Translations under genes and position numbers: made by a program
The notes under the pieces: model-generated
What the model was told of the DNA's origin: nothing
The model's input: the letters and a program-made list of their open reading frames with translations, nothing else
Databases searched by the model: none
In this document: in pieces, positions 10,891 through 22,125 of the stretch
How positions within the stretch are numbered: position 1 is the stretch's first letter
Layout: every line of letters starts with the position of its first letter
DNA from: Pomphorhynchus laevis
Lineage: Eukaryota; Acanthocephala; Palaeacanthocephala; Echinorhynchida; Pomphorhynchidae
Reading direction: 5' to 3'
Length of the DNA stretch: 64,000 nt
NCBI GenBank assembly: GCA_012934845.2
Contig: WNNJ02000623.1
Coordinates: 62,001 to 126,000 of the forward strand

Positions 10891-11200
10891 TCTTGGTTAT
10901 TATAAATTCTTACATTTGAGATCAATAACATACAATTAATTAAACACGCAGAATAATCAGTATCGATTAAGTGGTTACACCAATTACAAAAACAGCCTCG
11001 ATTACTCGATTCAAAGAACCATTCAAAGATATAAACTTAAACACACACTACTTATACAAGCTTAAATACACACTACTTAAACACACACTACTTATACAAG
11101 CTTAAATACACATAACTACTTACAAGCAAGCCCAACGAACACACAAGCTTAAACACAATTATTCAATTACAACGAGCGAAGCGAGTGGACACAACAACCG
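10891..11200 (+). other. LINE F 5' UTR with short tandem repeats
   Basis: Non-coding leader before F ORF1. Near-identical units of TTAAACACACACTACTTATACAAGC type repeat between 11,028 and 11,115, and GAGCGAAGCGAG lies just before the ATG. Its position, directly after a 3'-end-like F stretch, suggests two F copies head to tail. Mirrored at 18,996-19,305. Confidence 0.55.
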
Positions 11201-12477
11201 ATGGCAAGGACAAAGAAGACAGAAACGAAAAAATGCTTAGCAAGTCAGCAGATTAACGATACTCGCAATCAGACTGTACCAAAATTAGCAAACCAGTCCT
11301 CTGGATATGAGCAACGCGAGGTCTCTTGCAGCAGATCTGGATGCGGCATATGAACAACTGTCAACGTTCCATCTTGTCTGACAAAATCTTTACTGTCTAG
11401 GGATTTTGTTTGTGGGTTCTGTGCCTCAGAATTGCTCTTCTTGTTGTTCAAGGGCCATTGTGACGAGCAAGTATCAATAAATGCTTTGGAGAGGAACACA
11501 TATTCAAACAGTCACAACGATAGGGAAGATCATAGTATTGACGAACCAGAAAGAAGTTCAGAAGCGGTCAGACAGTCAAGCAGCTCGTCGTAAGGGATTG
11601 ATGATGTTTCGGCCACTCCAAAATCATTTGAGATATAAACCAATAATGCTATTGATGTACTCAATCATTCTCTCACGCAGCAGTCGAAATTAGAATTAGA
11701 CGATCGTTCAATCATACCCTTCAATAACAATTCAACTCAATGCTACGTTAGGGATGCATTGCATGAGACTAATGTGATGGATTACTCCTTCAAACAACTT
11801 CCCGTTTTGGATTCTATTGTTCATCCCCATATATTGAACTCGAGCGGCGTCGGTATTGCTGTAGATGACAAATGTTCCGTCCTCGAGCATGCGAATGTTG
11901 ATTTGTCAACTCCTGTTAACATTTCCTCGGGCAGTGATTGTTCTTAAAATTGTCCTCTGGGTGGTGATTGTAGTGAACGTCCTTGTGCATACCCGCAGCT
12001 TTGCATCCCCGCTGCAGTTTATGTGCTGCTCCTACAGTAGCCCCACTAATTGAGAGCGTTAAGGATCTTGCAAAGGCTAGTCAGATTATCGTTAAGCCTA
12101 TAGATAATCTACGACAAATAATTAGCCTTTCAAATGATAAACGACATGCAGTGATTCCTCCAAATCATCGACGGCCATCATTTACCCCTGAGACTCATTC
12201 TTCATTAGTTCCGTATGCTAGCTCTCAACAATTTAGCTCTAGACAATTTAACTCCAGAAGAGAGTATAACGTTATCGTGAGCGATGTTGAAGAATCTCTC
12301 AGTAACAATCCCCAAAGTAGACTGGATGACGATATTGTGCATCTTCGCGCGGTGTTTTCTAAGATTTTTCTACAGAGCGATGTGGATGTTGCAAAGTGTC
12401 TTAAAGTTTGAAGAGTTTTTCGTCTAGGCAAGAAACTTTCAGATATGCCGAGACTTAAAAGTTGTTCTAGACTCAAA
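11201..12477 (+). pseudogene. ORF1 of LINE F (left arm), broken and fused to LINE A
   Basis: ATG at 11,201 follows the 5' UTR. The finger reads VSCSRSGCGI-stop-TTV ... DFVCGFCASEL; the stop (TGA, 11,351-11,353) replaces the finger tryptophan, as in LINE C1. Further stops and shifts follow, then the RRM-like domain (NVIVSDVEESLSNNPQSRLD, HLRAVFSKIF, VFRLGKKLSDMPRL). At about 12,477 the reading breaks inside this domain and LINE A-beta RT starts in the same orientation. The identical broken ORF and junction occur at 17,728-18,995. Confidence 0.75.
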
Positions 12478-13949
12478 AGTCGTATCTTCCCTTCACACTG
12501 GAAATCCGCAATCGTTCGTCCCCTCCTTAAGAAACAATCGCTCGACCCCTCCCTTCCTTCCAGCTATCGCCCCATTTCACTACTCCCTACTCTTTCTAAG
12601 CTCTTAGAACGCCTCATCTTAATACAAATCAACGCTTATCTCTCCTCATCCAATCTGTACCCTCCTTTCCAATCCGCTTTCCGCTCTAATCACTCGACAG
12701 AAATCGCATGCATAAAAGTGTACAACGACTTACTCATTTCTCGAGACAAGGCTCTATATAGTGTTCTCATCTCCCTGGACCTCTCCTCCGCATTCGACAT
12801 TGTCGACCACTCCGTCCTCCTTTCTCGCCTTCGTTATGATTACGGCTTTTCTTCCTCCTCCGTAGCTTGGTTCGCCTCATATCTATCCGACCGTTCCTTT
12901 CGCGTCTGTTCTAATTCATAATCCTCCCCTCCCATCCCTATTTTTTGCGGGGTCCCACAAGGTTCAGTCCTAGGTCCCCTGCTTTTCTCTCTTTTGCTTG
13001 GCGATCTCTCTCCATTTATCAAACCTTACTCCTTTAACGTCATGCAATACGCCGATGACATTCTAATCTATGCTCATGCACCCGCACATCGCATACACGA
13101 TATCGCCATTTCTGCCTCCAACTGTCTCTCTTCTATCTACAAGCGTCTCTCCAATCTCCATCTCGTTCTAAACGCCGAAAAGTCCAAAATAATGTGGATC
13201 CTTCCCCGTAAACCAAGCATATCTCCTCCCATTGTATCTTTTGCCTCATCGATCATCCCTGTAGTCCACAATCTCACTTTCTTAGGCTTCCATTTCGATG
13301 ATCACCTTTCCCTTAAACCCTTCGTCCGTGACAAGGTCCGCTCGTCTAACTTAATTCTTCGTGACATCCGCCGTATCCGCCCCCTTATCGACTTCCGTTC
13401 TTGTATGTCTCTTCTTTCATCGCTTCTTTTCCCTAAAATCGATTACTGCCTTAGCCTTTTCGCCAATTCTCCAAATCCATCATCCTACCCCTACAACGCA
13501 TAATCAACTCCGCCGTTCGAGTGCTCTTTCGTCTCCGTCGCTTTGACCACATATCCACATATCTTGCCCAACTCTCCTGGCCCACCATCCACATCCGCAA
13601 AACTCCTTCTTCTCGTAACTTTTCGTCTCATCGATGTCGGCTCCCCATCGTTCATCAACCTTCCTTTCTTAGACGATACTCGCCCCACCTCGCTATCGCT
13701 TCGTTCCTGTCATACCCTCTTACTCCACGTTCCTAATTACTCCAACAACTACGGTCTCCGATCCTTCCTCGTCGCCGCCTCACTCGCCTGGAATCAACTC
13801 CCTCTCGACGTCCGCCGCGCTCCCTCTTTTATCACATTCAAACACCTCCTCCGTTCACACCTTCTCGACGCCTGATTCACAGTTTTGTTTTTGTTGTGAT
13901 CATGTAAGCGTGCGCTGGCACGCATTTGCCACGTTAAAATAAATCTTTT
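12478..13949 (+). pseudogene. LINE A-beta1: reverse transcriptase and 3' end
   Basis: Starts at RIFPSHWKSAIVRPLLKKQ with no endonuclease or linker and runs through SYRPISLLPTLSKLLERL, SAFDIVDHSVLLSRL, GVPQGSVLGPLLFSLLLGDL and MQYADDILIY, to the C-terminus (LAWNQLPLDVRRAPSF) and the A 3' hairpin with AATAAA tail at 13,900-13,950. Breaks include a stop after FRVCSNS near 12,918 and a frameshift at about 13,490. The GC-richer beta subfamily differs from the AT-richer alpha copies. Confidence 0.85.
13908..13923 (+). promoter_or_regulatory. LINE A-beta 3' stem-loop
   Basis: GCGTGC-GCTG-GCACGC, a 6-bp stem with 4-nt loop, placed just before ATTTGCCACGTTAAAATAAA. Same position and outer stem as the alpha copies, with a different loop. 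Confidence 0.7.
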
Positions 13950-13954
13950 TTTTT

Positions 13955-16098
13955 AAAGCTAGATGAGAGCATGATAAGCGGAGTAGCATATCATTAATGA
14001 AGATTATAAAGAGCAGTGGGCCAAGGACTGATCCCCGCGGTACACCAGAATTAACATTCATCGCATGAGAAAACACACCCCACACACAAACTCGGAAAGA
14101 CCTATTCGATAGAAATTGCCTGACCCACTCACAAATATATGAATGGAGTCCATAGTGATGCAGTAAAGACACTATGCCGTCGTGTGGTACCCTATCAAAA
14201 GCTTTTGAAAAATCAATGAATACTGTATGAACCTGAAACCCAGCCCCCAGAGCATCATCCATTTTTCACGCGCAGTTAGTTGGTTAGTAAGGCATGAACG
14301 TCCGATCCTGAAAACATTTTGAGATTTAATCAATATGTAATTACGATCCAAATGATCCCTGATTCTACTAGTAATGATTCTTTCTAAAAATTTGCAGAAT
14401 ACGCTAGTCAAGCTAAGGGGCCGAAAGTCCGCGAAAAAGCTAGCAGAATGCTTTTTGGGAATAGGCACCACAATTGTACACTTCCAACTGTCAGGAATCC
14501 AAGATGTGTCTAAGCTGTATCTGAAGAACATAGTTAAATCATTAATCAGTACGTTCGCTAGGGATTTGACGAAGAAGGGGGCAATATTGTCTGGTCCCGG
14601 AGATGTAAACGGATAGAGCTTCATAACCTCGTTCTACACCTCATTCACTCTGAGTGTACGAACACAACACCGATGAGCAACCGTAACATACTATTAACTA
14701 AAGTCATGCAGCTTGTTTGAGGTCAAAGCCTGTACCAAGAAGCCATCAGCTAAATGTTGGGCGATTAGAGACGGATCGGTTAAAGTTTCAGTTGGCGTTT
14801 GGATTGAGCAAATTGTGGCGACAAGAGTTCCGTTCTTTCTTACATAGGACCAAAACCTCCTAGGATTCAAAGATGCATCCCTGGCGATACTATCTTCGAA
14901 CGATAGCGTTTCTGAGATTTTAGCCGATTGCATAAGTTCCGAGAGTCGATGTAGGCACGTTTGGAAGCAGGAGAACGCCTAAATTCGCGCCACAATTTGT
15001 TGCGGGATCTGATAGCATCAAGAAGCTCTCTGTCGAACCAAGGAGGATGCCCATTCTTGGACTTGCAGGCACGTAGCGGAGCAAAGATATCATAAATTCG
15101 CTTTAATTCATCATGGAGCAGATCAAAGACTACTGGAACTTCCAAACCGAAGTGAATACGAACACTATCACAGATACCCTTTGGGAAGCTTTCAGATAGT
15201 TGACTAGCATCAACACCTACCCAACAACGTTTTTTAAAATTAGAGTTTTGTGAGGCCCTGTTGAACAGTGACAGTCGCATAGAGAGTACACAGTGATCGC
15301 TATTGCCAATTGGTGCGTCATAACGAACACCTGAGACGTCACCCAAACACTTAGTAAAGACCAAATCGAATATAGAAGGCGTCCCTGTCACACAAGTACG
15401 TCCTTTAATATGTTGAACTAGTAGCATTTCGAGTAACAGAAAGTCACTCAGTACTTTCTTAATTCCGTGAATTGGTCGTGAATGACTATTTTTCCAGTCT
15501 ATTTGGGGGATATTGAAGTCACCCAGGAGCAAAATCAGAGGATACGAAGATAAACTCAGCAAATGTGGTTTAAGAGAGTCAAATCTGAATTCATAGGACG
15601 GAGAACGGTAAAGGACGAAGAATCGGGATCGTTGACCATTTCCCAGTGTAAAAGCAAGACCTTCAAAGGAAGAAGCAATATCGTCGCGAAAAGCAGAGAT
15701 ATTCGATACCAGAAGACTATTTCGCACATAGGCGGCTACCCCACCTCCACGTTTACCACACGAGCGATCCGAACGTATTAGAAAATAGTTAGGAATGGCA
15801 ACACAATCATCCGAAATGTTAGAATGTAGCCATGTTTCGGTTATACAAAATACATCAAAACGTTTTGATGCAACTATGAATTTAATTTCAGAGAACTGAG
15901 CCAGAGACTTCGAACATTTGAATAACCGACAAAAATGTTCGTATAGTGGGAAAATGTGACACGCTCGGTGACGCTAGCGAAGTATACTAGTTTCCCTATA
16001 CACGAACCATCACTACTAAAGAGGTCTGACACTACAGAAGTAAGGGATGCCACCGGACAGTCGCACGCCACTTGACCACCCGAAAATTCCGGACACAT
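13955..16098 (-). pseudogene. ORF2 of LINE C2, N-terminal two thirds
   Basis: The frame opens at 16,098, overlapping the ORF1 end. The endonuclease includes YSNVRSL, KRGGGVAAYVR, FFVLYRSPSYEF, LLLGDFNIPQIDW and the catalytic YDAPIGNSDHCVL (14,867-15,727 is one open run). The RT follows: VVPIPKKHSASFFADFRPLS, FIDFSKAFDRVPHDGIVSLL and SGVPRGSVLGPLLFIIFIND. The endonuclease is the best preserved of the C family; stops and shifts separate it from ORF1 and from RT (around 14,640-14,700 and 14,270). Confidence 0.8.
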
Positions 16099-16257
16099 AA
16101 GTTGTCCTCACCACTTTCCAGCCGTCGATGAAGCTCGTTGAAAGTCTCGTGTCTTCTCAAATGATCTACAGGAGATAAATCACGGAGTATATGAAAATAA
16201 AAGCGCGATAATCTAAATACATGCTTGAGTAGGAAGCCAACATGATCTTTAAAAAAG
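16032..16257 (-). pseudogene. ORF1 C-terminus of LINE C2
   Basis: The minus frame reads VGFLLKHVFRLSRFYFHILR, then HETFNELHRRLESGEDNLCV and RNFRVVKWRATVRWHPLLL-stop (stop at 16,034-16,032). This is the RRM-like domain end seen in C1 ORF1. The N-terminal part is cut off at the A-beta 3' tail. Confidence 0.75.
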
Positions 16258-17727
16258 ATTTATTTAACGTGGCAAATACGTGCCAGCGCACGCTTACATG
16301 ACCACAACAAAACAAAAATGTAAATCATGTGTCGAGAAGGTGTGAACGGAGGTGGTGTTTGAATGTGATAAAGGAGGGAGCGCGGCGGACGTTGAAAAGG
16401 AGTTGATTCCAGGCGAGTGAGACGGCGACCAGGAAGGATCGGAGACCATAGTTGTTGGAGTAATTAGGAACATGGAGTAAGAGAGTATGACGGGAATGCA
16501 GCGATAGCGAGGTGGGACAAGTGTCATCTAAAAAAGGAAGGTTGATGAACGATGAGGGAGCCGACATCGATGAGACGAAAAGTTACGAGAAGAAGGAGTT
16601 TTGCGGATGTGGATGGTGGGCCAGGAGAGTTGGGCAAGATATGTGGATATGTGGTCAAAGCGACGGAGACGAAAGAGCACTCGAACGGCGGAGTTGATTA
16701 TGCGTTGTAGGGGTAGGATGATGGATTGTGGAGAATTGGCGAAAAGGCTAAGGCAGTAATCGATTTTAGGAAAAAGAAGCGATGAAAGAAGAGACATACA
16801 AGAACGGAAGTCGATAAGGGGGCGGATACGGCGGATGTCACGGAGAATTAAGTTAGACGAGCGAACCTTGTCACGGACGAAGGGTTTAAGGGAAAGGTGA
16901 TCATCGAAATTGAAGCCTAAGAAAGTGAGATTGTGTACTATGGGGATGATCGATGAGGCAAAAGATACAATGGGAGGAGATATATTTCGTTTAAGGGGGA
17001 GGATCCACATTATTTTAGACTTGTCGGGGTTTAGAACGAGATGGAGATTGGAGAGACGTTCGTAGATAGAAGAAAGACAGTTGGAGGCAGAAATACCGAT
17101 ATTGTGTATGCGTTGTGCGGGTGCATGAGCATAGATGAGGATGTCATCGGCGTATTGCATGACGTTAAATGAAAAAGGTTTGATAAACGGAGAGAGATCG
17201 CTAAGCAGAGAGAAAAGCAGGGGACCTAGGACTGAACCTTGTGGGACCCCGCAAAAAATAGGGATGGGAGGGGAGGATGATGAATTAGAACAGACGCGAA
17301 AGGAACGGTCGGATAGATATGAGGCGAACCAAGCTACGGAGGAGGAAGAAAAGCCGTAATCATAACGAAGGCGAGAAAGGAGGACGGAGTGGTCGACAAT
17401 GTCGAATGCGGAGGAGAGGTCCAGGGAGATGAGAACACTATATAGAGCCTTGTCTCGAGAAATGAGTAAGTCGTAAGCTTTCATGCAGGCGATTTCTGTG
17501 GAGTGATTAGAGCGGAAAGCGGTTTGGAAAGGAGGGTACAAATTGGATGACGAGAGATAAGCGTTGACCTGTATTAAGATGAGGCGTTCTAAGAGCTTAG
17601 AAAGAGTAGGGAGTAGTGAAATGGGGCGATAGCTGGAAGGAAGGGAGGGGTCGAGCGATTGTTTCTTAAGGAGGGGACGAACGATTGCGGATTTCCAGTG
17701 TGAATTGAAGATACGACTTTTGAGTCT
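16258..17727 (-). pseudogene. LINE A-beta2: reverse transcriptase and 3' end
   Basis: One open frame of about 400 codons (17,751-16,528) holds the RT core: SAIVRPLLKKQ, SLDLSSAFDIVDHSVLLSRL, IFCGVPQGSVLGPLLFSL, NVMQYADDILIY, SKIMWILPLKR and the thumb region. A frameshift near 16,530 separates the last part (VSLAWNQLLFNVRRAPSF). It differs from the left-arm copy by two one-codon deletions (KAYDLL for KVYNDLL, LLSDL for LLLGDL) and by substitutions. The 3' hairpin lies at about 16,279-16,294. Confidence 0.85.
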
Positions 17728-18995
17728 AGAACAACTTTTAAGTCTCGGCATATCTGAAAGTTTCTTGCCTAGACGAAAAACTCTTCAAACTTTAAGACAC
17801 TTTGCAACATCCACATCGCTCTGTAGAAAAATCTTAGAAAACACCGCGCGAAGATGCACAATATCGTCATCCAGTCTACTTTGGGGATTGTTACTGAGAG
17901 ATTCTTCAACATCGCTCACGATAACGTTATACTCTCTTCTGGAGTTAAATTGTCTAGAGCTAAATTGTTGAGAGCTAGCATACGGAACTAATGAAGAATG
18001 AGTCTCAGGGGTAAATGATGGCCGTCGATGATTTGGAGGAATCACTGCATGTCGTTTATCATTTGAAAGGCTAATTATTTGTCGTAGATTATCTATAGGC
18101 TTAACGATAATCTGACTAGCCTTTGCAAGATCCTTAACGCTCTCAATTAGTGGGGCTACTGTAGGAGCAGCACATAAACTGCAGCGGGGATGCAAAGCTG
18201 CGGGTATGCACAAGGACGTTCACTACAATCACCACCCAGAGGACAATTTTAAGAACAATCACTGCCCGAGGAAATGTTAACAGGAGTTGACAAATCAACA
18301 TTCGCATGCTCGAGGACGGAACATTTGTCATCTACAGCAATACCGACGCCGCTCGAGTTCAATATATGGGGATGAACAATAGAATCCAAAACGGGAAGTT
18401 GTTTGAAGGAGTAATCCATCACATTAGTCTCATGCAATGCATCCCTAACGTAGCATTGAGTTGAATTGTTATTGAAGGGTATGATTGAACGATCGTCTAA
18501 TTCTAATTTCGACTGCTGCGTGAGAGAATGATTGAGTACATCAATAGCATTATTGGTTTATATCTCAAATGATTTTGGAGTGGCCGAAACATCATCAATC
18601 CCTTACGACGAGCTGCTTGACTGTCTGACCGCTTCTGAACTTCTTTCTGGTTCGTCAATACTATGATCTTCCCTATCGTTGTGACTGTTTGAATATGTGT
18701 TCCTCTCCAAAGCATTTATTGATACTTGCTCGTCACAATGGCCCTTGAACAACAAGAAGAGCAATTCTGAGGCACAGAACCCACAAACAAAATCCCTAGA
18801 CAGTAAAGATTTTGTCAGACAAGATGGAACGTTGACAGTTGTTCATATGCCGCATCCAGATCTGCTGCAAGAGACCTCGCGTTGCTCATATCCAGAGGAC
18901 TGGTTTGCTAATTTTGGTACAGTCTGATTGCGAGTATCGTTAATCTGCTGACTTGCTAAGCATTTTTTCGTTTCTGTCTTCTTTGTCCTTGCCAT
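17728..18995 (-). pseudogene. ORF1 of LINE F (right arm), broken
   Basis: Mirror of 11,201-12,477, with the same ATG (18,995-18,993), the same TGA in place of the finger tryptophan (18,845-18,843) and the same later breaks. All compared translated segments are identical to the left arm, so the lesions predate the duplication. Confidence 0.75.
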
Positions 18996-20612
18996 CGGTT
19001 GTTGTGTCCACTCGCTTCGCTCGTTGTAATTGAATAATTGTGTTTAAGCTTGTGTGTTCGTTGGGCTTGCTTGTAAGTAGTTATGTGTATTTAAGCTTGT
19101 ATAAGTAGTGTGTGTTTAAGTAGTGTGTATTTAAGCTTGTATAAGTAGTGTGTGTTTAAGTTTATATCTTTGAATGGTTCTTTGAATCGAGTAATCGAGG
19201 CTGTTTTTGTAATTGGTGTAACCACTTAATCGATACTGATTATTCTGCGTGTTTAATTAATTGTATGTTATTGATCTCAAATGTAAGAATTTATAATAAC
19301 CAAGATTTTTTTTAACCTGGTTATGGCCAGGCTATTATGGATAGGTGGAATTCAAAGGGTCCTGAGTTTAAGATCAAATGAAAGACCTTTGTCAGTAGGA
19401 ACGAGATTTGTTACTTATTAACCCCTGAAAAGCGCATCATTTATTTATGTAATCAAGATTGAGGTGTAATTCTTTAGCATTTGAGTGATCGCGAATTCTT
19501 TGCAATATCTTTAAATCATCGGCGTACATAACACACTCCGATGTTGGATCAGCGGTGATGTCATTAACATACATGTTAAATATAGTAAGGATAATGACGG
19601 AACCCTTTGGGACACCCATTAACAACAATGTGTACTCAGATAAATATTGATTAATACACACTGCACATGAGCTATTAGTAAGGAAGCATTGGATCCAGTT
19701 TAATAATTTGCCCCTAATTTCGACGCTATTTAACTTATTCACAAGACTAGGAACAACTCTGTCAAATGGCTTTGACAAATCGATAAAGATCACATCCATC
19801 TGTATGCCTTGTCTTAATGAATCTACCCAACTAGCTCTTGTTTCTACAAGATTGGGGATCGTAGAGTGATTCGGTTTGAATCCATGTTGCCTAAAGTTCA
19901 GAACAATATTCGATTAAAAAAAGCTGACCCGTCGAAGAATTAATCTTTCTAAATCCCTTACAAACTAAGGAAGTGAGGCTGATAGGACATTAGTTGGATA
20001 CTTTCGATTTGTCACCTTTCTAATTGGACGTATGATAGCTCTAGTCAAATCGGTTAAAAAGTAGCCTGTATTTAGTGATGATCTAAAGATGACAGCTAGC
20101 GGGACATGTATTACATGAGCTAATCCATGTAGTATTATCGATGAAATATCATCTGGAATTGATTTATCGACGGAATATCATCACGATATCATCGTTCCGA
20201 GGTAATTTTTTAATTCCTTCAAAAGATCATCATTGCTGAATTCAACGGTAGATAAACCTTTTCCAAATGATATCTCTGTGTTAGGGGAATGACAAAAGTG
20301 TTCTGAGATCGATACCCCGGCATTAATGGAGAAATATTTTGCAAACTATTTGGTTATATTACTAGAAGTCATAATAATATTCTCGTCAATTCGTAATTGG
20401 GGACATTCGGTTGATAAGGTGCCACGAGGGAGTAAAATTCTAAAGGTCTTCTAAGGATTGTGATGAGAAGAGTGACAGAGGGTAGAAATAAATATGTATT
20501 TTTTTACTTTTTCGAGAGCTGTTAATTTATTTCTGTGTAATAGATAAATTTCAAAGGATAATTTGCCCTTTTCAATAATCGTGAAATGATTATTGAAATA
20601 ATCATTACTTTA
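18996..20612 (-). pseudogene. LINE F 5' UTR and RT fragment (right arm)
   Basis: Mirror of the left-arm F leader and RT, including the open segment 19,799-19,437 (FIDLSKPFDRV, VMYADDLKIL). It extends about 20 nt past the left arm, ending in AATGATTATT-GA-AATAATCATT, a 10-bp palindrome at 20,585-20,606 where A-beta endonuclease begins. It lacks the inverted-repeat unit present at 8.3-9.6 kb. Confidence 0.65.
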
Positions 20613-21218
20613 ATACTTTAGTCTGGAGAAATGACGAATAATCATTAGCATTGATGTTGCAAGGCGTAGAGGAACGAGCCAGGATTGAGTTAAAAGTATG
20701 CCAGAGAGTCTTAGAGTTGAATGAAGTGATTATTTTATGCTGCCAGAAGGAGTTGCATTTGGTACGTAGTAGGTTGAGATGAGACCGGCGAAGAGCAAGA
20801 TAGGAATCACGGAAAGACGGAGTGATCGAGCGGAAATCGCGTCTGAGAGAGCGGTGATAGACTCGAAAAGCATGGCGGAGTCGACGCTTTGAGAGTAGGC
20901 ATTGGATGTCAAACCATGGGGCACGGTGCAAGCGACGGTGTGGGTGAGATTTGAAGGGCAAGAGAATATCGAGAGTGGATGTGAGTTCAGAGTCGAAAAG
21001 AAAGGCGAGATCGTGAGGAGATGAATATGTTATTGTGGGTAATGATAGAGACGATTTGAGTAAGGCAGAGCGGAGAAGGGAAAGGTCAAGATTTCTCCAA
21101 GGGCGACGTAGGATTGTAGGTGTGTGAGGAAGGGTGTGGTTGCGAGCGAGATCAAGTGTGATAAGAAAGTGATCGGATAGACCAGGATCAGAGATGGACA
21201 GTGAGGTGTAAACGTTTA
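20613..21218 (-). pseudogene. LINE A-beta2: endonuclease end and linker
   Basis: The minus strand reads VYTSLSISDPGLSDHFLITL, containing the catalytic SDH of the APE-type endonuclease, then RRPWRNLDLSLLRSALLKSS, RAPWFDIQCLLSKRRLRHAF and RSSTPCNINANDYSSFLQTK. It is the 5' end of the A-beta2 element that continues at 17,727 after the F insertion. 5'-truncated at 21,218, where C2 begins on the plus strand. Confidence 0.8.
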
Positions 21219-22125
21219 GATTTGCAGACGATCTAAAGATTAGGTCGATCATTAGAAGTCCTGATGATCGAGTATCTTTACAAAATGATCTAAACTCTCT
21301 GATCAAGTTGTGCAATTCTACCGGACTAAAGTTGAATGTTGATAAATGTGTCCTCATGCAACTAGGTCGCCCTATTGAATTTCTAAGGTACTATATTGGA
21401 GATATTGTCTTAAAGGAAGTGTCTCATCATAAGGATTTAGGGATTATTGTCCATCGATCCTTGAAAACAAAGTTGAACACCGACTTCTTTCTAGGTAAAG
21501 CTACTAGGGCGTTATATTATATTAAAAATGCATTCATCAGGTTAAGCTGTCATATGTGCAAGAGGTTATTCATCTCCACCGTCAGGCCACACTTGGAGTA
21601 CTGCATTCAGGCTTGTTTTCCTGTCACTAAGCAAAAACTATTAGACCTGGAGTATATTCTTAGGCGCGGATCGAGGCTCTGTATTGGCTTAAGTGGCATT
21701 GACTATTATGTACGTCTAAGTCGTATTGGGATGTTGTCGGTCCGTGAGAGGTTCATATCCTTGGAAATGCTATGTCTATGGCATATGTCGAATGATGCGG
21801 TGGGTTATCCCACCGATGTAATCACTAGGCGGGTAGGTCAGTTGCGGCGACAAAGCAAAGTCTTGTATAAATTTGGATTTGGCAGATTACCAAAAGTGTA
21901 TAGACTCCCGAGGAGAGGAATTAACATGTGGAATTCGTTGTCTGAGGAAGTCGTTGCAGCCCCCAGTTTGAAAACGTTTAAATCACGATGCTACAAATGG
22001 ATACGTACACAATGCCGCTATTCAACACTACCACTGGAATACCCTAATTAGCTACGTTGACTGACTATTTGCTTTTCTTCTTTTTTTGGACTCTGCCTGA
22101 ATAGCCTTTTTGCTTTGGTATGTAT
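21219..22125 (+). pseudogene. LINE C2, 3' half: RT catalytic box to C-terminus and 3' end
   Basis: Starts at FADDLKIRSI and runs as one open frame to the stop at 22,049-22,051 (DLGIIVHRSLKTKLNTDFFL, KATRALYYIKNAF, VRPHLEYCIQACFPVTKQ, GINMWNSLSEEVVAAPSLK). It supplies exactly what the C2 5' half at 13.95-16.26 kb lacks. The flank TAGATTT before TGCAGAC resembles the end of the 5' half (CTAGCTTT), as expected of a target-site duplication around the A insertion. The 3' UTR contains GCCTGAATAGCCTTTTTGC. Confidence 0.85.

Larger units (their letters stand above)
9606..13949 (+). repeat. Left arm of a 4.3-kb inverted repeat
   Basis: This block (F RT, F 5' UTR, F ORF1, A-beta RT and 3' end) recurs in reverse orientation at 16,258-20,590. 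From 10,397 to 12,411 the two arms align without any gap (coordinates sum to 30,196 throughout) and their translations are identical. In the A-beta part they differ by several substitutions and small gaps totalling about 11 nt. A 2.3-kb spacer separates the arms. Confidence 0.9.
13950..16257 (-). mobile_element. LINE C2, 5' half, lying between the inverted arms
   Basis: A second C-family element. On the minus strand it runs from the RRM-like end of ORF1 (16,257) through the endonuclease to RT motif B and stops at SCSHLAL, just before the catalytic FADD box. The missing FADD-to-C-terminus half is found on the plus strand at 21,219-22,125. Both ends of this block abut the 3' tails of A-beta copies. 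Confidence 0.85.
16258..20590 (-). repeat. Right arm of the 4.3-kb inverted repeat
   Basis: Reverse-orientation counterpart of 9,606-13,949. Here the F fragment sits inside one A-beta element: A endonuclease at 20,613-21,218, then F, then A RT at 16,258-17,727, all on the minus strand. This gives the reason for the F/A junction seen in both arms. About 100 codons of A between LQTK and SRIF are missing at the F insertion. Confidence 0.9.

Noticed and set aside
11028-11115. CRISPR-like array in the LINE F leader
   Set aside because: Only a few imperfect AC/T-rich tandem units without unique spacers; eukaryotic LINE 5' UTR.
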